NCBI GenBank assembly: GCA_030152565.1
Contig: JASLJE010000026.1
Location: 1 to 64,000 of the forward strand
From: Peptoniphilaceae bacterium
GTDB taxonomy: Bacteria > Bacillota > Clostridia > Tissierellales > Peptoniphilaceae
Direction: 5' to 3'
Length of the DNA: 64,000 nt
Shown: positions 34,869-42,852 of the stretch, one piece after another
How positions within the stretch are numbered: the stretch's first letter is position 1
Layout of the letters: each line of letters starts with the position of its first letter
Program-made: the position numbers and the translations under genes
The notes under the pieces: generated by a model
The model's input: the letters and a program-made list of their open reading frames with translations, nothing else
What the model was told of the DNA's origin: nothing
Databases searched by the model: none

Positions 34869-34897
34869 ATATTAACTTAATTTCTCCCATTTGTAAA
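34869..34897 (-). promoter_or_regulatory. Promoter of the candidate small RNA
   Basis: Minus strand TTTACA and TAATAT, 17-bp spacer. A TATAAT overlaps slightly downstream. Confidence 0.5.
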
Positions 34898-35054
34898 ATC
34901 TTTTAGTTAAAAAATAGACAATAAATCGATGTACTTTAAATTTATTCATTTTTAAAAAATCTTCTTTTGCCGAAGACTAGTTATTTACAAGCTTATAGAA
35001 TATTACTATATTAACTTGTCTTCATATCTATTTATTAAATTATATTAATAATCA

Positions 35055-36710
35055 TTAAATATGCAAAATACTATAGATGAAATACACTAGTATTGTCATG
35101 TCTACCCCTCCTGATAGGTATAAAATTCCTTTAAATAAGCCTATATATTCTACTCTTATTATATCCAGAGATAAAAAACCTAAACTAAAAATAAAAATTA
35201 AACTGGCCACTAGAAATATCAGGCCTGCCAGTCTATTTTTTTCCCTTCTTCTCTCCAGGTCTAAAAGTCTTTGGTCTACTACCGTATCCACCTTTAGCCT
35301 ATAGCCTGTCTCTTCCATCTTCCTGGTAAAGTCCAAAATAGTCTTGGGCAAGGACTTGGATAGGATGAAAAGATCATAGTAGGAGGAAAGGCCAAACTCC
35401 TTAAAATATTCCAGGGAAAGAAAATTCTTGTAAAGTTTCTTGGCCATGGGTCTGGATAATTCTAAAATACTGGAAGACCTATCCAGCCTTTCTACCAATC
35501 CTTCCAGGGTTAGGAAGGTCTTGGCCAGGGTCATAAGAGACCTGTCAATTTTTATTTGATACTTGAGTAAAATATCAAAAAAATCATCCATTAGGATGGA
35601 TAGCTTGACCTCCTTCAAGGTCATGGTCAGGTACTTGTCTAAAAAGTACTGCATGTCCCTCTCAAAGGCTGCCAGGTTTACTTCGGCTGATATGGCTCCC
35701 AGATCCAAAATAGAATCTAAAATGATCCTGGGTGAGTTAAGAGAGATACCCAGAAACATTTTAAGTAGGGTAAATCTTTTCTTTTCAGTTAGATAGCCCA
35801 TAATCCCATAGTCTATAAAGTAAATCCTATCCAGGTCCTGGACTATAATATTTCCCGGATGAGGGTCGGCGTGAAAGTATCCATAGTTAAAGACCTGGTT
35901 GGCATAGGAGTGAAGGATCCTCCTGGCTATCTCCTGGCCATGTAAGTCCAGATAGTCCTGGTCCAGATCTCCTATGGATGGACCTTCCACATAGGCCATG
36001 ACTATAAACTTCTCATAGACATAGTCCTTGTAAAGGGCTGGACTTTTTATGTAGCGGTCTTTTCTTATATAGCCAGAAAACTTTTCTAGGGCCTTAGACT
36101 CCAGACTAAAGTCTGTCTCCAAGACTATTTGCTTTCTAAATTCTTCTACCAAGTCTTCCAGGCTGACCACTGAATTGGTCTTTAACCTTTTGGATAACTT
36201 TTTAGCCATGTCTTCTAAAACCTTAATATCCAAGGCTATGGTTTCCTTAATATGGGGCCTTTGGACCTTGATACAGACCTCTTCCCCACTTCTTAGCCTG
36301 GCCCTGTGGACCTGGGCTATAGAGCCTTGGGCTAGAGGGTCCTCTTCTATATAGGAAAAAATATCCCCCAGCTTCTTCTTACTTTCCCCCTCTATAATGG
36401 CCTGGACCTGGTCAAAGGAAAAACCCTTAACATTATCTTGTAGTCCGCTTAATTCATCTATGATTTCCTTGGGAAAAATATCTGATCTGGTGGATAACAT
36501 TTGGCCAAACTTTACAAAGGTTGGCCCCAGCTCCTCCAAGGACCTTCTAAGAGACTGGGCAAAGCTCACGTTGTCCTCATAGCTTCCCAGGTTAAAACCC
36601 TCTTTAAAATTCCCTCTTTTTATAAACTTTTTTAAATACCTAAAGACCCTATTCTCATAAAAAATCCTTAGTAATTGGGCATACCTTTTAAGATAGGCCT
36701 TAGTTTTCAT
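35055..36710 (-). CDS. ubiB: AarF/UbiB family atypical kinase
   Basis: 551 residues. ABC1/ADCK signatures: FVKFGQMLSTRSDIFP (the KxGQ motif), PLAQGSIAQVHRARLRSGEEV (Ala-rich nucleotide loop with QGS), CIKVQRPHI (Lys), FHADPHPGNI (catalytic HADPHPGN) and FIDYGIMG (DFG equivalent). Two hydrophobic helices end the protein, as in membrane-bound UbiB. In aerobes it supports ubiquinone synthesis. An anaerobe of this kind is unlikely to make ubiquinone, so the role is probably another lipid process. It overlaps the small upstream gene by 11 bp. Confidence 0.92.
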   Translation of the reverse strand: MKTKAYLKRYAQLLRIFYENRVFRYLKKFIKRGNFKEGFNLGSYEDNVSFAQSLRRSLEELGPTFVKFGQMLSTRSDIFPKEIIDELSGLQDNVKGFSFDQVQAIIEGESKKKLGDIFSYIEEDPLAQGSIAQVHRARLRSGEEVCIKVQRPHIKETIALDIKVLEDMAKKLSKRLKTNSVVSLEDLVEEFRKQIVLETDFSLESKALEKFSGYIRKDRYIKSPALYKDYVYEKFIVMAYVEGPSIGDLDQDYLDLHGQEIARRILHSYANQVFNYGYFHADPHPGNIIVQDLDRIYFIDYGIMGYLTEKKRFTLLKMFLGISLNSPRIILDSILDLGAISAEVNLAAFERDMQYFLDKYLTMTLKEVKLSILMDDFFDILLKYQIKIDRSLMTLAKTFLTLEGLVERLDRSSSILELSRPMAKKLYKNFLSLEYFKEFGLSSYYDLFILSKSLPKTILDFTRKMEETGYRLKVDTVVDQRLLDLERRREKNRLAGLIFLVASLIFIFSLGFLSLDIIRVEYIGLFKGILYLSGGVDMTILVYFIYSILHI

Positions 36711-36996
36711 CTGGTCTATTGGCCCTTTCTAATTCTTCCCTGATTATTTGTCTTATATCTTCCTTCTTGGCATAGTCCTTGGCCATTATCCTATCTACTT
36801 CCTGGCTAATATAGGCCTCCATATCTTTTCTTTCTTCCTCGCCCTTCTTAACCAATTCATCTACCAGATCTTGGGCCTTGTCCTCTTCCAACTTACCTCT
36901 TTTAACCATGTCGTCTACAACTTCTTCAAGCTTGTCTCTGGAATAGCCAAAAACCCCCAGGCCAAAGTGTAATGATTTTTCAAATAAATCCTTCAT
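36700..36996 (-). CDS. Phasin family-like small protein
   Basis: 98 residues, almost wholly helical and charged, with EEVVDDMVKRGKLEEDKAQDLVDELVKKGEEE matching the phasin/PhaF-like pattern of small helical proteins that sit upstream of aarF/ubiB genes in Firmicutes. Overlap with ubiB shows coupling. It may recruit the kinase-like protein to a membrane or lipid surface. No storage-polymer genes are present. Confidence 0.75.
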   Translation of the reverse strand: MKDLFEKSLHFGLGVFGYSRDKLEEVVDDMVKRGKLEEDKAQDLVDELVKKGEEERKDMEAYISQEVDRIMAKDYAKKEDIRQIIREELERANRPDEN

Positions 36997-37035
36997 ATGT
37001 CCTCCTTTTTATATTCATTATTCTTCTTTATTATT

Positions 37036-37064
37036 TATATATACCCATCTTATACATTTGTCAA
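37036..37064 (-). promoter_or_regulatory. Phasin-ubiB promoter
   Basis: Minus strand TTGACA (37064-37059), 17 bp, TATATA (37041-37036). Confidence 0.72.
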
Positions 37065-37096
37065 TATGTTAGTTATTTAATAAATAGGCCCTTGTG

Positions 37097-37125
37097 TTGA
37101 CATTGATCCTTATAACTTTTAACAT
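37097..37125 (+). promoter_or_regulatory. MBL hydrolase promoter
   Basis: TTGACA (37097-37102), 17 bp, TAACAT (37120-37125). Confidence 0.65.
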
Positions 37126-37154
37126 GGAATTATAACTATACAAAGGATGGTATT

Positions 37155-38129
37155 ATGATAAGAGAAGTTTATAAAGATATATACACATTTGAGGTCACTC
37201 TACCTAATAGTCCCCTAAGGGCTATTAATTCCTATGTGATCAAGTCCGCCGATAAGAATATAGTAATTGACACTGGCTACAATAGGCCAGAATCTAGACA
37301 AGACCTGCTTGAAGGTCTAGAAGAACTTGGCTTGGATATCAAAGATACCAGCCTTATTCTAACCCACCTCCACGCCGACCACTCAGGCCTGGCCAATATG
37401 TTTTCAGACCTGGGCCTTGACGTTTACGCTGGAGCTGTAGATGGAAAGTTTATCAACCAAATGGCAACGGGAGAATACTGGGACTTAATAGGTTCTTTTA
37501 AACCTCTTTACGGCCTTTATGAAGATGAGATTACCATAGAGGATAATCCTGGCTATAATTTTAAGCTGGATAAGCCTATTGACTTTAAGATCCTAAACTT
37601 TGGAGACATAATAGAAATTGGAGACTATAAGTTTGAAGTAGTAGACCTGAAGGGGCATACACCAGGCCACCTAGGCCTTTTTGATAGGAACCATAAGATC
37701 ATGTTTTCAGGTGATACTGTCCTAGACCCAATAACCCCTAATATAACCTTCTGGGGCTTTGACTATGACAATATCTTAAATACCTATATGGAAACCCTTA
37801 AAGACCTTAAGAAAACCGATGTAGACCTCTTATTTGCCTCTCACAGAAGAGTTATAGACAATCATGAGGAAAGAATAGATGAAATCTTAAACCACCACCA
37901 GGAGCGACTAGAGGAGATTCTTAAAGCCATGGGAAAAGAGCCTATGACCATAAGGGATATCTCAGCTAAAATATCTTGGAGGATTAGGGCAGATGGTTGG
38001 GATGACTTTCCCAAGCCTCAGAAGTGGTTTGCCACTGGCGAAACCATGAGCCATATGGAATACTTGGTCCTAAAGAAAAAAGTAAAAATGGAAAAGATAG
38101 ATGGAGTTCTTCTTTTCACTAAAATATAA
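37155..38129 (+). CDS. Metallo-beta-lactamase fold hydrolase
   Basis: 324 residues. Metal site: LILTHLHADHSGL (HxHxDH), the later His in LKGHTPGHLGLF, Asp in MFSGDTVLD and the final His in LFASHRRV. A winged-helix-like C-terminal domain (EEILKAMGKEPMTIRDISAKI, ETMSHMEYLVLKKKV) is as in the LACTB2-like branch. It is likely a hydrolase of thioesters or small phospho/ester compounds; the substrate is not shown. ATG after AAAGGATGG, single gene. Confidence 0.9.
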   Translation: MIREVYKDIYTFEVTLPNSPLRAINSYVIKSADKNIVIDTGYNRPESRQDLLEGLEELGLDIKDTSLILTHLHADHSGLANMFSDLGLDVYAGAVDGKFINQMATGEYWDLIGSFKPLYGLYEDEITIEDNPGYNFKLDKPIDFKILNFGDIIEIGDYKFEVVDLKGHTPGHLGLFDRNHKIMFSGDTVLDPITPNITFWGFDYDNILNTYMETLKDLKKTDVDLLFASHRRVIDNHEERIDEILNHHQERLEEILKAMGKEPMTIRDISAKISWRIRADGWDDFPKPQKWFATGETMSHMEYLVLKKKVKMEKIDGVLLFTKI

Positions 38130-38156
38130 ATAAACCCCAGATGGGGTTTATTTTAT
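38127..38156 (+). terminator. Bidirectional terminator
   Basis: AATAAACCCC / GGGGTTTATT with a 4-nt loop. It lies between converging genes and overlaps the end of the TM2 gene. Confidence 0.85.
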
Positions 38157-39218
38157 TTGTTCATATATTCTTTTTTCAGTTGGAGTAAGGGAAACATTAA
38201 GCCTCTTTAGCTCTCCATAAGTGTATTTTCTAAGTTCATCACTTTCACAAGTGTTATAAACCTTTCTAACTATATTTACATACTCCTTGTGGTCCTTTAC
38301 CTCTTCCAGGTGGTCAACTGTCTGTTTATAGTTCATCTCCACCATGCGTTCAGCTATGGTCTCCCATATGCCTGGCCAAATATCTAGGATTTCATAAAGG
38401 TCCTTTAGCCTAACTTTTTCAAAGTTAAAGTCCTCCATATTGATTTCCATCCTGTCCAAGCTTAGCTTATCCAGGTCTTCTCTTAGCCTATCCCAATCAC
38501 TTTCAACCCTTAATAAGGGCATGTGGCCTATAAATTCCCTCAGCCTATTGTCTGATAGGTTCCAAAGTCTTTCCAAAAGTCCTAGAGTCTTTTCATCCAG
38601 CTTGCCTGTGGCAAAATATTCTTCCAGGCCTAAAGGCTTCTTATCTGGATCCAGGTCCAGACCTTCTCTTATAATTAAAAGGTTGGAAGAAAATAAGTCT
38701 ACCAGGTTTTCCTTAAAGTAGTCCAGGCCTAAAAACTTCCTATCCACATCCATTAACTTTATAAGCTCATCATACTGGTCGTAGGAAAAAGCTTCTTCTT
38801 TTTCTTCTTCTCTTATAACTTTTTCTTCGCTGGCCAAGTCCTCTTTTTCCACAAGAACTTTTTCTTTTTTCTTTTCTTCAGTCTTGTCTTCCAGGCTAGC
38901 AGGCTCCTTCTTAGGCATGGCCCTTCTAGCTTCATCTCTTCTCTCTTCCCTTCTCTTTAACTTTTCTTCTCTGATTTCCTTGCTTAATAATAAAATAATT
39001 GCACCGTCTACTATTCCCAAAATCAAAAATACAGGCAGGAACTTAAACTTAGTCAAAAGTTGAATAAGTATAATTAAACCTGCACTAATGTAATGGCCCA
39101 AGTATAGTCTATGTAGGCCCAAGGAGCCTCCAAAAAAGGCTAGTATAGCAGCCAATACATCTGATCTGTTTTCCTGTTTCAAGTCTTCCTTACTAATCAA
39201 AAAACTTTTTCCCTTCAT
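38148..39218 (-). CDS. TM2 domain protein with long charged C-terminus
   Basis: 356 residues. The TM2 domain (about 18-80) has two membrane helices and the typical AFFGGSLGLHRLYLGHYISAGL. A strongly charged Lys/Glu/Arg coiled segment (about 80-145) follows, then a folded-looking domain of about 200 residues rich in Leu and Asp (LDYFKENLVDLFSSN, LYEILDIWPGIWETIAERM) that I do not recognise. TM2 proteins are usually under 150 residues, so the added domain is unusual. Possibly a membrane-tethered sensor or scaffold. Confidence 0.75.
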   Translation of the reverse strand: MKGKSFLISKEDLKQENRSDVLAAILAFFGGSLGLHRLYLGHYISAGLIILIQLLTKFKFLPVFLILGIVDGAIILLLSKEIREEKLKRREERRDEARRAMPKKEPASLEDKTEEKKKEKVLVEKEDLASEEKVIREEEKEEAFSYDQYDELIKLMDVDRKFLGLDYFKENLVDLFSSNLLIIREGLDLDPDKKPLGLEEYFATGKLDEKTLGLLERLWNLSDNRLREFIGHMPLLRVESDWDRLREDLDKLSLDRMEINMEDFNFEKVRLKDLYEILDIWPGIWETIAERMVEMNYKQTVDHLEEVKDHKEYVNIVRKVYNTCESDELRKYTYGELKRLNVSLTPTEKRIYEQIK

Positions 39219-39294
39219 AACCTTCCACCTTTCCTAATTTATATGTATATTATATCATAAAGGGAAAGCGTCTTCACCCCTTTAATTTTAAAGG

Positions 39295-39323
39295 CAAAAA
39301 AACAGTGGCTAACCACTGTTTTA
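39295..39323 (-). terminator. Terminator after D-2-hydroxyacid dehydrogenase
   Basis: Minus strand AAACAGTGG / CCACTGTTT with a 4-nt loop and a T run. Confidence 0.88.
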
Positions 39324-39326
39324 CAA

Positions 39327-40295
39327 TTACTGCTTTATATTTTTATAGATGCTATCCAGGCTTATATTTACCATATCCCTAACCGCATTATCTGTAAAAT
39401 ATGCAATGTGTTGGGTTACTATGGCCTGGTCCATTTCTTCCAGTCTTCCATAGTAGTGATTGGCTATTACTTCATCATTTACATCCTTATTGGCAAAGAT
39501 TTCCAACTCTTTTTCTAGAACATCTAGTCCGGCTCCAGCCAAGTGACCACTTTCAAGAGCTTCTATTAGGGCCTTGGTATCAACTAAGTCTCCCCTGCTG
39601 GTATTTACCAAGTAGGATCCCTTCTTCATAAGGCCAAGTCTTCTCTCATCTACCATATGGTAGGTTTCTTCTGTTAATGGAAGGTGAAGACTAACCAAAT
39701 CAGCCTCTTCAAAGATCTCATCCAAGTTTTTTCTCATTTCTAAAAAGTCTACTTCCTTAGGGCTTCTATTATAGCCTATAACCTTGGCTCCCAGACCGTG
39801 CCACTTTTTAGCAGCTGTCATACCAATGTTGCCCAGACCTATAACTCCCACTGTCATAGAACCTATCTCCCTACCTAAAAAGTCCACGCTAGGGGCAAAG
39901 TTTCTAGTTTCTATAGCCCTCATGGTCTTCTTGTAGTTTCTAACCAACATAAGGCCTAGCATTATAGAATATTCAGCCACTGATGATGGTGAATAGCCTG
40001 CTGTATTGTAGATTTCTATGCCGTACTTTTCAGCCAAATCAAAGTCAAACATGTCAACTCCTATGGACCTGGTAGCTATGTGCTTCATGCCATAAGAAGC
40101 TATTTTCTTATAGATTTCCTCATCCTTTAGGTGTTTGGATTGGTGAAGGCAGATTGAATCATAACCTTCTATTTCATCAATATTTTCTTTTTTTAAAGAA
40201 TACTTTCTATAGTCTAATTGAACCTGCTTTCTTTGGGCCCAATCTTCTAGATATTTCATTTCACTATCTTTTGCATTAAAAACTAATATTTTCAT
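39327..40295 (-). CDS. D-2-hydroxyacid dehydrogenase (D-lactate dehydrogenase type)
   Basis: 322 residues. Rossmann loop VGVIGLGNIG (about 148-157), catalytic triad in NTSRGDLVDT (Arg), AGLDVLEKE (Glu) and TQHIAYFT (His). The N-terminal region with HIATRSIGVDMFDFDLA and the C-terminal ANHYYGRLEEMDQA fit fermentative D-lactate dehydrogenases, which regenerate NAD by reducing pyruvate. Branched 2-oxoacids are an alternative. ATG with AAGGAGG. Confidence 0.9.
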   Translation of the reverse strand: MKILVFNAKDSEMKYLEDWAQRKQVQLDYRKYSLKKENIDEIEGYDSICLHQSKHLKDEEIYKKIASYGMKHIATRSIGVDMFDFDLAEKYGIEIYNTAGYSPSSVAEYSIMLGLMLVRNYKKTMRAIETRNFAPSVDFLGREIGSMTVGVIGLGNIGMTAAKKWHGLGAKVIGYNRSPKEVDFLEMRKNLDEIFEEADLVSLHLPLTEETYHMVDERRLGLMKKGSYLVNTSRGDLVDTKALIEALESGHLAGAGLDVLEKELEIFANKDVNDEVIANHYYGRLEEMDQAIVTQHIAYFTDNAVRDMVNISLDSIYKNIKQ

Positions 40296-40350
40296 AAAGC
40301 CTCCTTTAACTTTCCTATAGATAATGTACCATATTAAAAGGCTTATTAAT

Positions 40351-40378
40351 AGAAAAAAGATGCCTAAGCATCTTTTAT
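40351..40378 (-). terminator. Terminator of the ABC-YxeA operon
   Basis: Minus strand AAAAGATGC / GCATCTTTT with a 4-nt loop, TTC tail. Confidence 0.82.
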
Positions 40379-40743
40379 TTTATCTTTTCCAATATATTAG
40401 AAGGAATATCCTTCTTGTCTATTAACTTTTCTCCCAGGGAAATTTGATTACTAGCCTCAACTTCTATATAGTCTCCTGGTTTAAAATAATCACTCCCCTC
40501 ATACCTTTGAAAGTTTACAGTCCTTTCTTCCTTGTCATTATAAATCTTAACCTTATAGTCTATGGCCTTGTCCATAGGCTTACCATCTGAACTGTATTGG
40601 GTCTTAAAGGTCATATCTTGATTCTCATCTATTCTTCCATAGTAGGTCTCACCCACATACCTATCTTCATAGTAGGCCCTTCCCTTAACAAAAAGTCCAA
40701 CTAAAAGGGCCAATATTATTACCATTCCTATTTTCTTTTTCAT
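40375..40743 (-). CDS. YxeA family exported protein (DUF1093)
   Basis: 122 residues: one N-terminal membrane anchor or signal, then a small beta domain with GETYYGRIDENQDM, YKVKIYNDKEERTVNF and FKPGDYIEVEAS. This is the YxeA family, often found beside bacitracin-type ABC exporters. It is not enzymatic by appearance. The ATG overlaps the preceding stop (TAATG) and has GGAGG. Last gene of the ABC operon. Confidence 0.82.
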   Translation of the reverse strand: MKKKIGMVIILALLVGLFVKGRAYYEDRYVGETYYGRIDENQDMTFKTQYSSDGKPMDKAIDYKVKIYNDKEERTVNFQRYEGSDYFKPGDYIEVEASNQISLGEKLIDKKDIPSNILEKIK

Positions 40744-41081
40744 TATCTTATCCTCCCATCAAGTATTCTTTTTATATCTAGGGGTAAATCTTTATTAGAA
40801 ATCTCTTCCCAGCTTTTTAGGCTTCTTCCTCTAGTCCTTAGTCTTAAGTAGGTTCCTGGCCCCAGGCTATCCTTTCCTGTACTTAAGTCCAGGCCAAAGA
40901 CCTGGGCCCTTCTACCATCAAAACCTATTATTTCATAGGCTAAATCCATGGTGGAATCCCAGTAAGAGTCCAGCTTACCATAGTAGATGATTTCAGCTGG
41001 CTCCTCCAGATTTAGGGCCAGAAGAAAAATCCCCCATAAAAAGTAAAGTCTAATCTTTTTCTTCCTAGAATTCCAACTCAT
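40743..41081 (-). CDS. Second, diverged YxeA-like protein
   Basis: 112 residues with an N-terminal membrane helix. The spacing of YYGKLDSYWDS, AYEIIGFDGRR, LGPGTYLRLRTR and ISNKDLPLDIKRIL follows the YxeA neighbour (YYGRID, YKVKIYND, FKPGDYIEV, KKDIPSNILEKI), so it is a diverged paralogue from tandem duplication. It overlaps the permease gene by 17 bp. Function unknown. Confidence 0.65.
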   Translation of the reverse strand: MSWNSRKKKIRLYFLWGIFLLALNLEEPAEIIYYGKLDSYWDSTMDLAYEIIGFDGRRAQVFGLDLSTGKDSLGPGTYLRLRTRGRSLKSWEEISNKDLPLDIKRILDGRIR

Positions 41082-41811
41082 TTTTCCTATATAGGATCAT
41101 GGCTAAAAGGTTAGATAAGACCAAGTAGCCTAAGCCTACAGCTAAGGTCTTTGCCCCCACTGATCCAGTCATAAGACCTTGTAAAAAGCTATTTGACAAG
41201 CTTCCAAGTAAAAGTCCACTTTGGTCTCCTATTAAATCTATAACCGTGGATGAAGATAAAATTATATTTATCAAACTACCAATAATACCTGATGCTAGTA
41301 AAACATAGCCACTCATGGCAGTAATTGGGTTTTCACTCTTAAATACCAGTATGGAGCTTATGGAAAAGTAGATTAAGGTCTTCATAAATTCAGTTAAAAC
41401 ATTGTAGCCTAGCAGTTTGAAACTTGGCTTATCCAGACCTACTCCTAGAAAAACACTTCCCAAGTAGACTGTTAAAATAAGTCCTGCAAACATGAAGGCC
41501 AACATGATTATTAAAACCAAAAGCTTTGCCAGGATCAAACTCCTTCTTTTCATTCCCCTGCCCAAGGCTTGATGGGAAGTCTTAGCCTTTAAGTCCATAC
41601 CATAAACCAGGTAAAAAACAAGCATGCCTATATAAAGAAAGCTCATTCTAATTAAAATATTGGTAAATCCTACTAAGTCCATAGACTCTTGAAAGTTCTT
41701 CTTGCCCATATAAATAAGGCCCATAAACATGGCCACATAAAGGGCTAAAGTCATTATAAATTTCTTATCCTTAAAAATCCTATATAAATCTGCTCTAATA
41801 TAATTTATCAT
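41065..41811 (-). CDS. ABC transporter permease
   Basis: 248 residues, six membrane helices, opening INYIRADLYRIFKDKKFIMTLALYV. It resembles the permeases of ABC-2-type exporters (bacitracin/lantibiotic immunity or Na-efflux kind). One base pair after its ATPase. The exported substrate is unknown. The YxeA-like partners suggest an envelope-related role. Confidence 0.85.
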   Translation of the reverse strand: MINYIRADLYRIFKDKKFIMTLALYVAMFMGLIYMGKKNFQESMDLVGFTNILIRMSFLYIGMLVFYLVYGMDLKAKTSHQALGRGMKRRSLILAKLLVLIIMLAFMFAGLILTVYLGSVFLGVGLDKPSFKLLGYNVLTEFMKTLIYFSISSILVFKSENPITAMSGYVLLASGIIGSLINIILSSSTVIDLIGDQSGLLLGSLSNSFLQGLMTGSVGAKTLAVGLGYLVLSNLLAMILYRKNELEF

Positions 41812-41812
41812 C

Positions 41813-42706
41813 TTAGTCTCCTGTCACTTCAAAGTAATAGTCTTCTAAACTTTCCTTATTCTTATAAATTTCCAAAAGCCCCAAGCCTTTTTCTACTATC
41901 TTTCTACTTAGGCTGGACCTATCTTCAATTAACCTATCATCAACTATTAAGTAATCTCCTTCTTCTTCTATCTGGTTCAAGCCCAAGTCTTTTTCTAGAA
42001 AATCCCTTAAGCCCAGCTTGTCTTCGGCCTTAATATAGACCTTGTCTCCATAGCTTGCCAAATCAGTCTTATCTAATTCCTTAACCAGCCTTCCCTCATT
42101 TATAATGCCAAACCTATCCGCCACAGCATCCAGCTCTGACAAAATATGGGAAGAGATAATAATGGTCATGTTTTCCTCTTCATTTAACTTTTTAATAAGA
42201 AGTCTTACTTCCTTTATTCCCTGTGGATCCAGGCCATTTACCGGCTCATCCAAGATTAAAATCTCAGGTTGCCCCAGGATGGCATTGGCTATGCCCAATC
42301 TTTGCTTCATCCCCATGGAGAAACTTTTAAAGGGCTTTTTAACCCCATAAAGGCCTACTATCTTTAAGACCCTATCTGTTTCCTTCTTGTCAGCTATACC
42401 CTTGAGCCTTCTATAGTATTCTATGTTCTCCCTGGCTGATAGGTGGCCAAAAAAGTTTTGACCTATGAAAAAACCAATCTTAGCCTTTTCCTTGTCCAGC
42501 TGGCTACCAGTCTTACCATTGATTAAAACCTCTCCCTCACTGATGGGAGACAGGCCTAGGATAAGTTTGAAAATAGTGGTCTTACCAGCCCCATTTCTTC
42601 CTATTAGCCCATATATATCATTTTTTTCTACCTTTAAATTCACGTCTTTAACGGCTTTAAATTTGCCATAATCCTTACTTAAGTTTTTTAATTCTACGAC
42701 GGTCAT
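41813..42706 (-). CDS. ABC transporter ATP-binding protein
   Basis: 297 residues. Walker A GRNGAGKTT (about 36-44), signature FSMGMKQRLGIANAI, Walker B ILILDEPVNGLDPQG and the H-loop in IIISSHILSELD. The 80-residue tail after the core is typical of ABC-2 exporters. It heads a four-gene operon whose promoter carries an inverted repeat of the GntR/YtrA kind. ATG after GGAGGAAG. Confidence 0.95.
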   Translation of the reverse strand: MTVVELKNLSKDYGKFKAVKDVNLKVEKNDIYGLIGRNGAGKTTIFKLILGLSPISEGEVLINGKTGSQLDKEKAKIGFFIGQNFFGHLSARENIEYYRRLKGIADKKETDRVLKIVGLYGVKKPFKSFSMGMKQRLGIANAILGQPEILILDEPVNGLDPQGIKEVRLLIKKLNEEENMTIIISSHILSELDAVADRFGIINEGRLVKELDKTDLASYGDKVYIKAEDKLGLRDFLEKDLGLNQIEEEGDYLIVDDRLIEDRSSLSRKIVEKGLGLLEIYKNKESLEDYYFEVTGD

Positions 42707-42716
42707 ATCTTCCTCC

Positions 42717-42744
42717 TTAGTGTACTGTTTAATTAATACACTAA
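42717..42744 (-). promoter_or_regulatory. Operator of the ABC-YxeA operon
   Basis: TTAGTGTA-N12-TACACTAA, perfect 8-bp arms between the -10 box and the ribosome site. From memory, the Bacillus YtrA site is AGTGTA-N13-TACACT, one base longer in the spacer. A YtrA-type gene lies 5 kb away in this window. Confidence 0.65.
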
Positions 42745-42745
42745 C

Positions 42746-42774
42746 ATCTTACAACTCTTTTTTTTCTTTGTCAA
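42746..42774 (-). promoter_or_regulatory. ABC-YxeA operon promoter
   Basis: Minus strand TTGACA (42774-42769), 17 bp, TAAGAT (42751-42746). Confidence 0.72.
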
Positions 42775-42852
42775 GGACCAAATAGTTTATTCTTTCCTTT
42801 TAATGGGTAAAAATGTAACAGAAGCAGATGTTTGAAATAGGAGGATGATATA

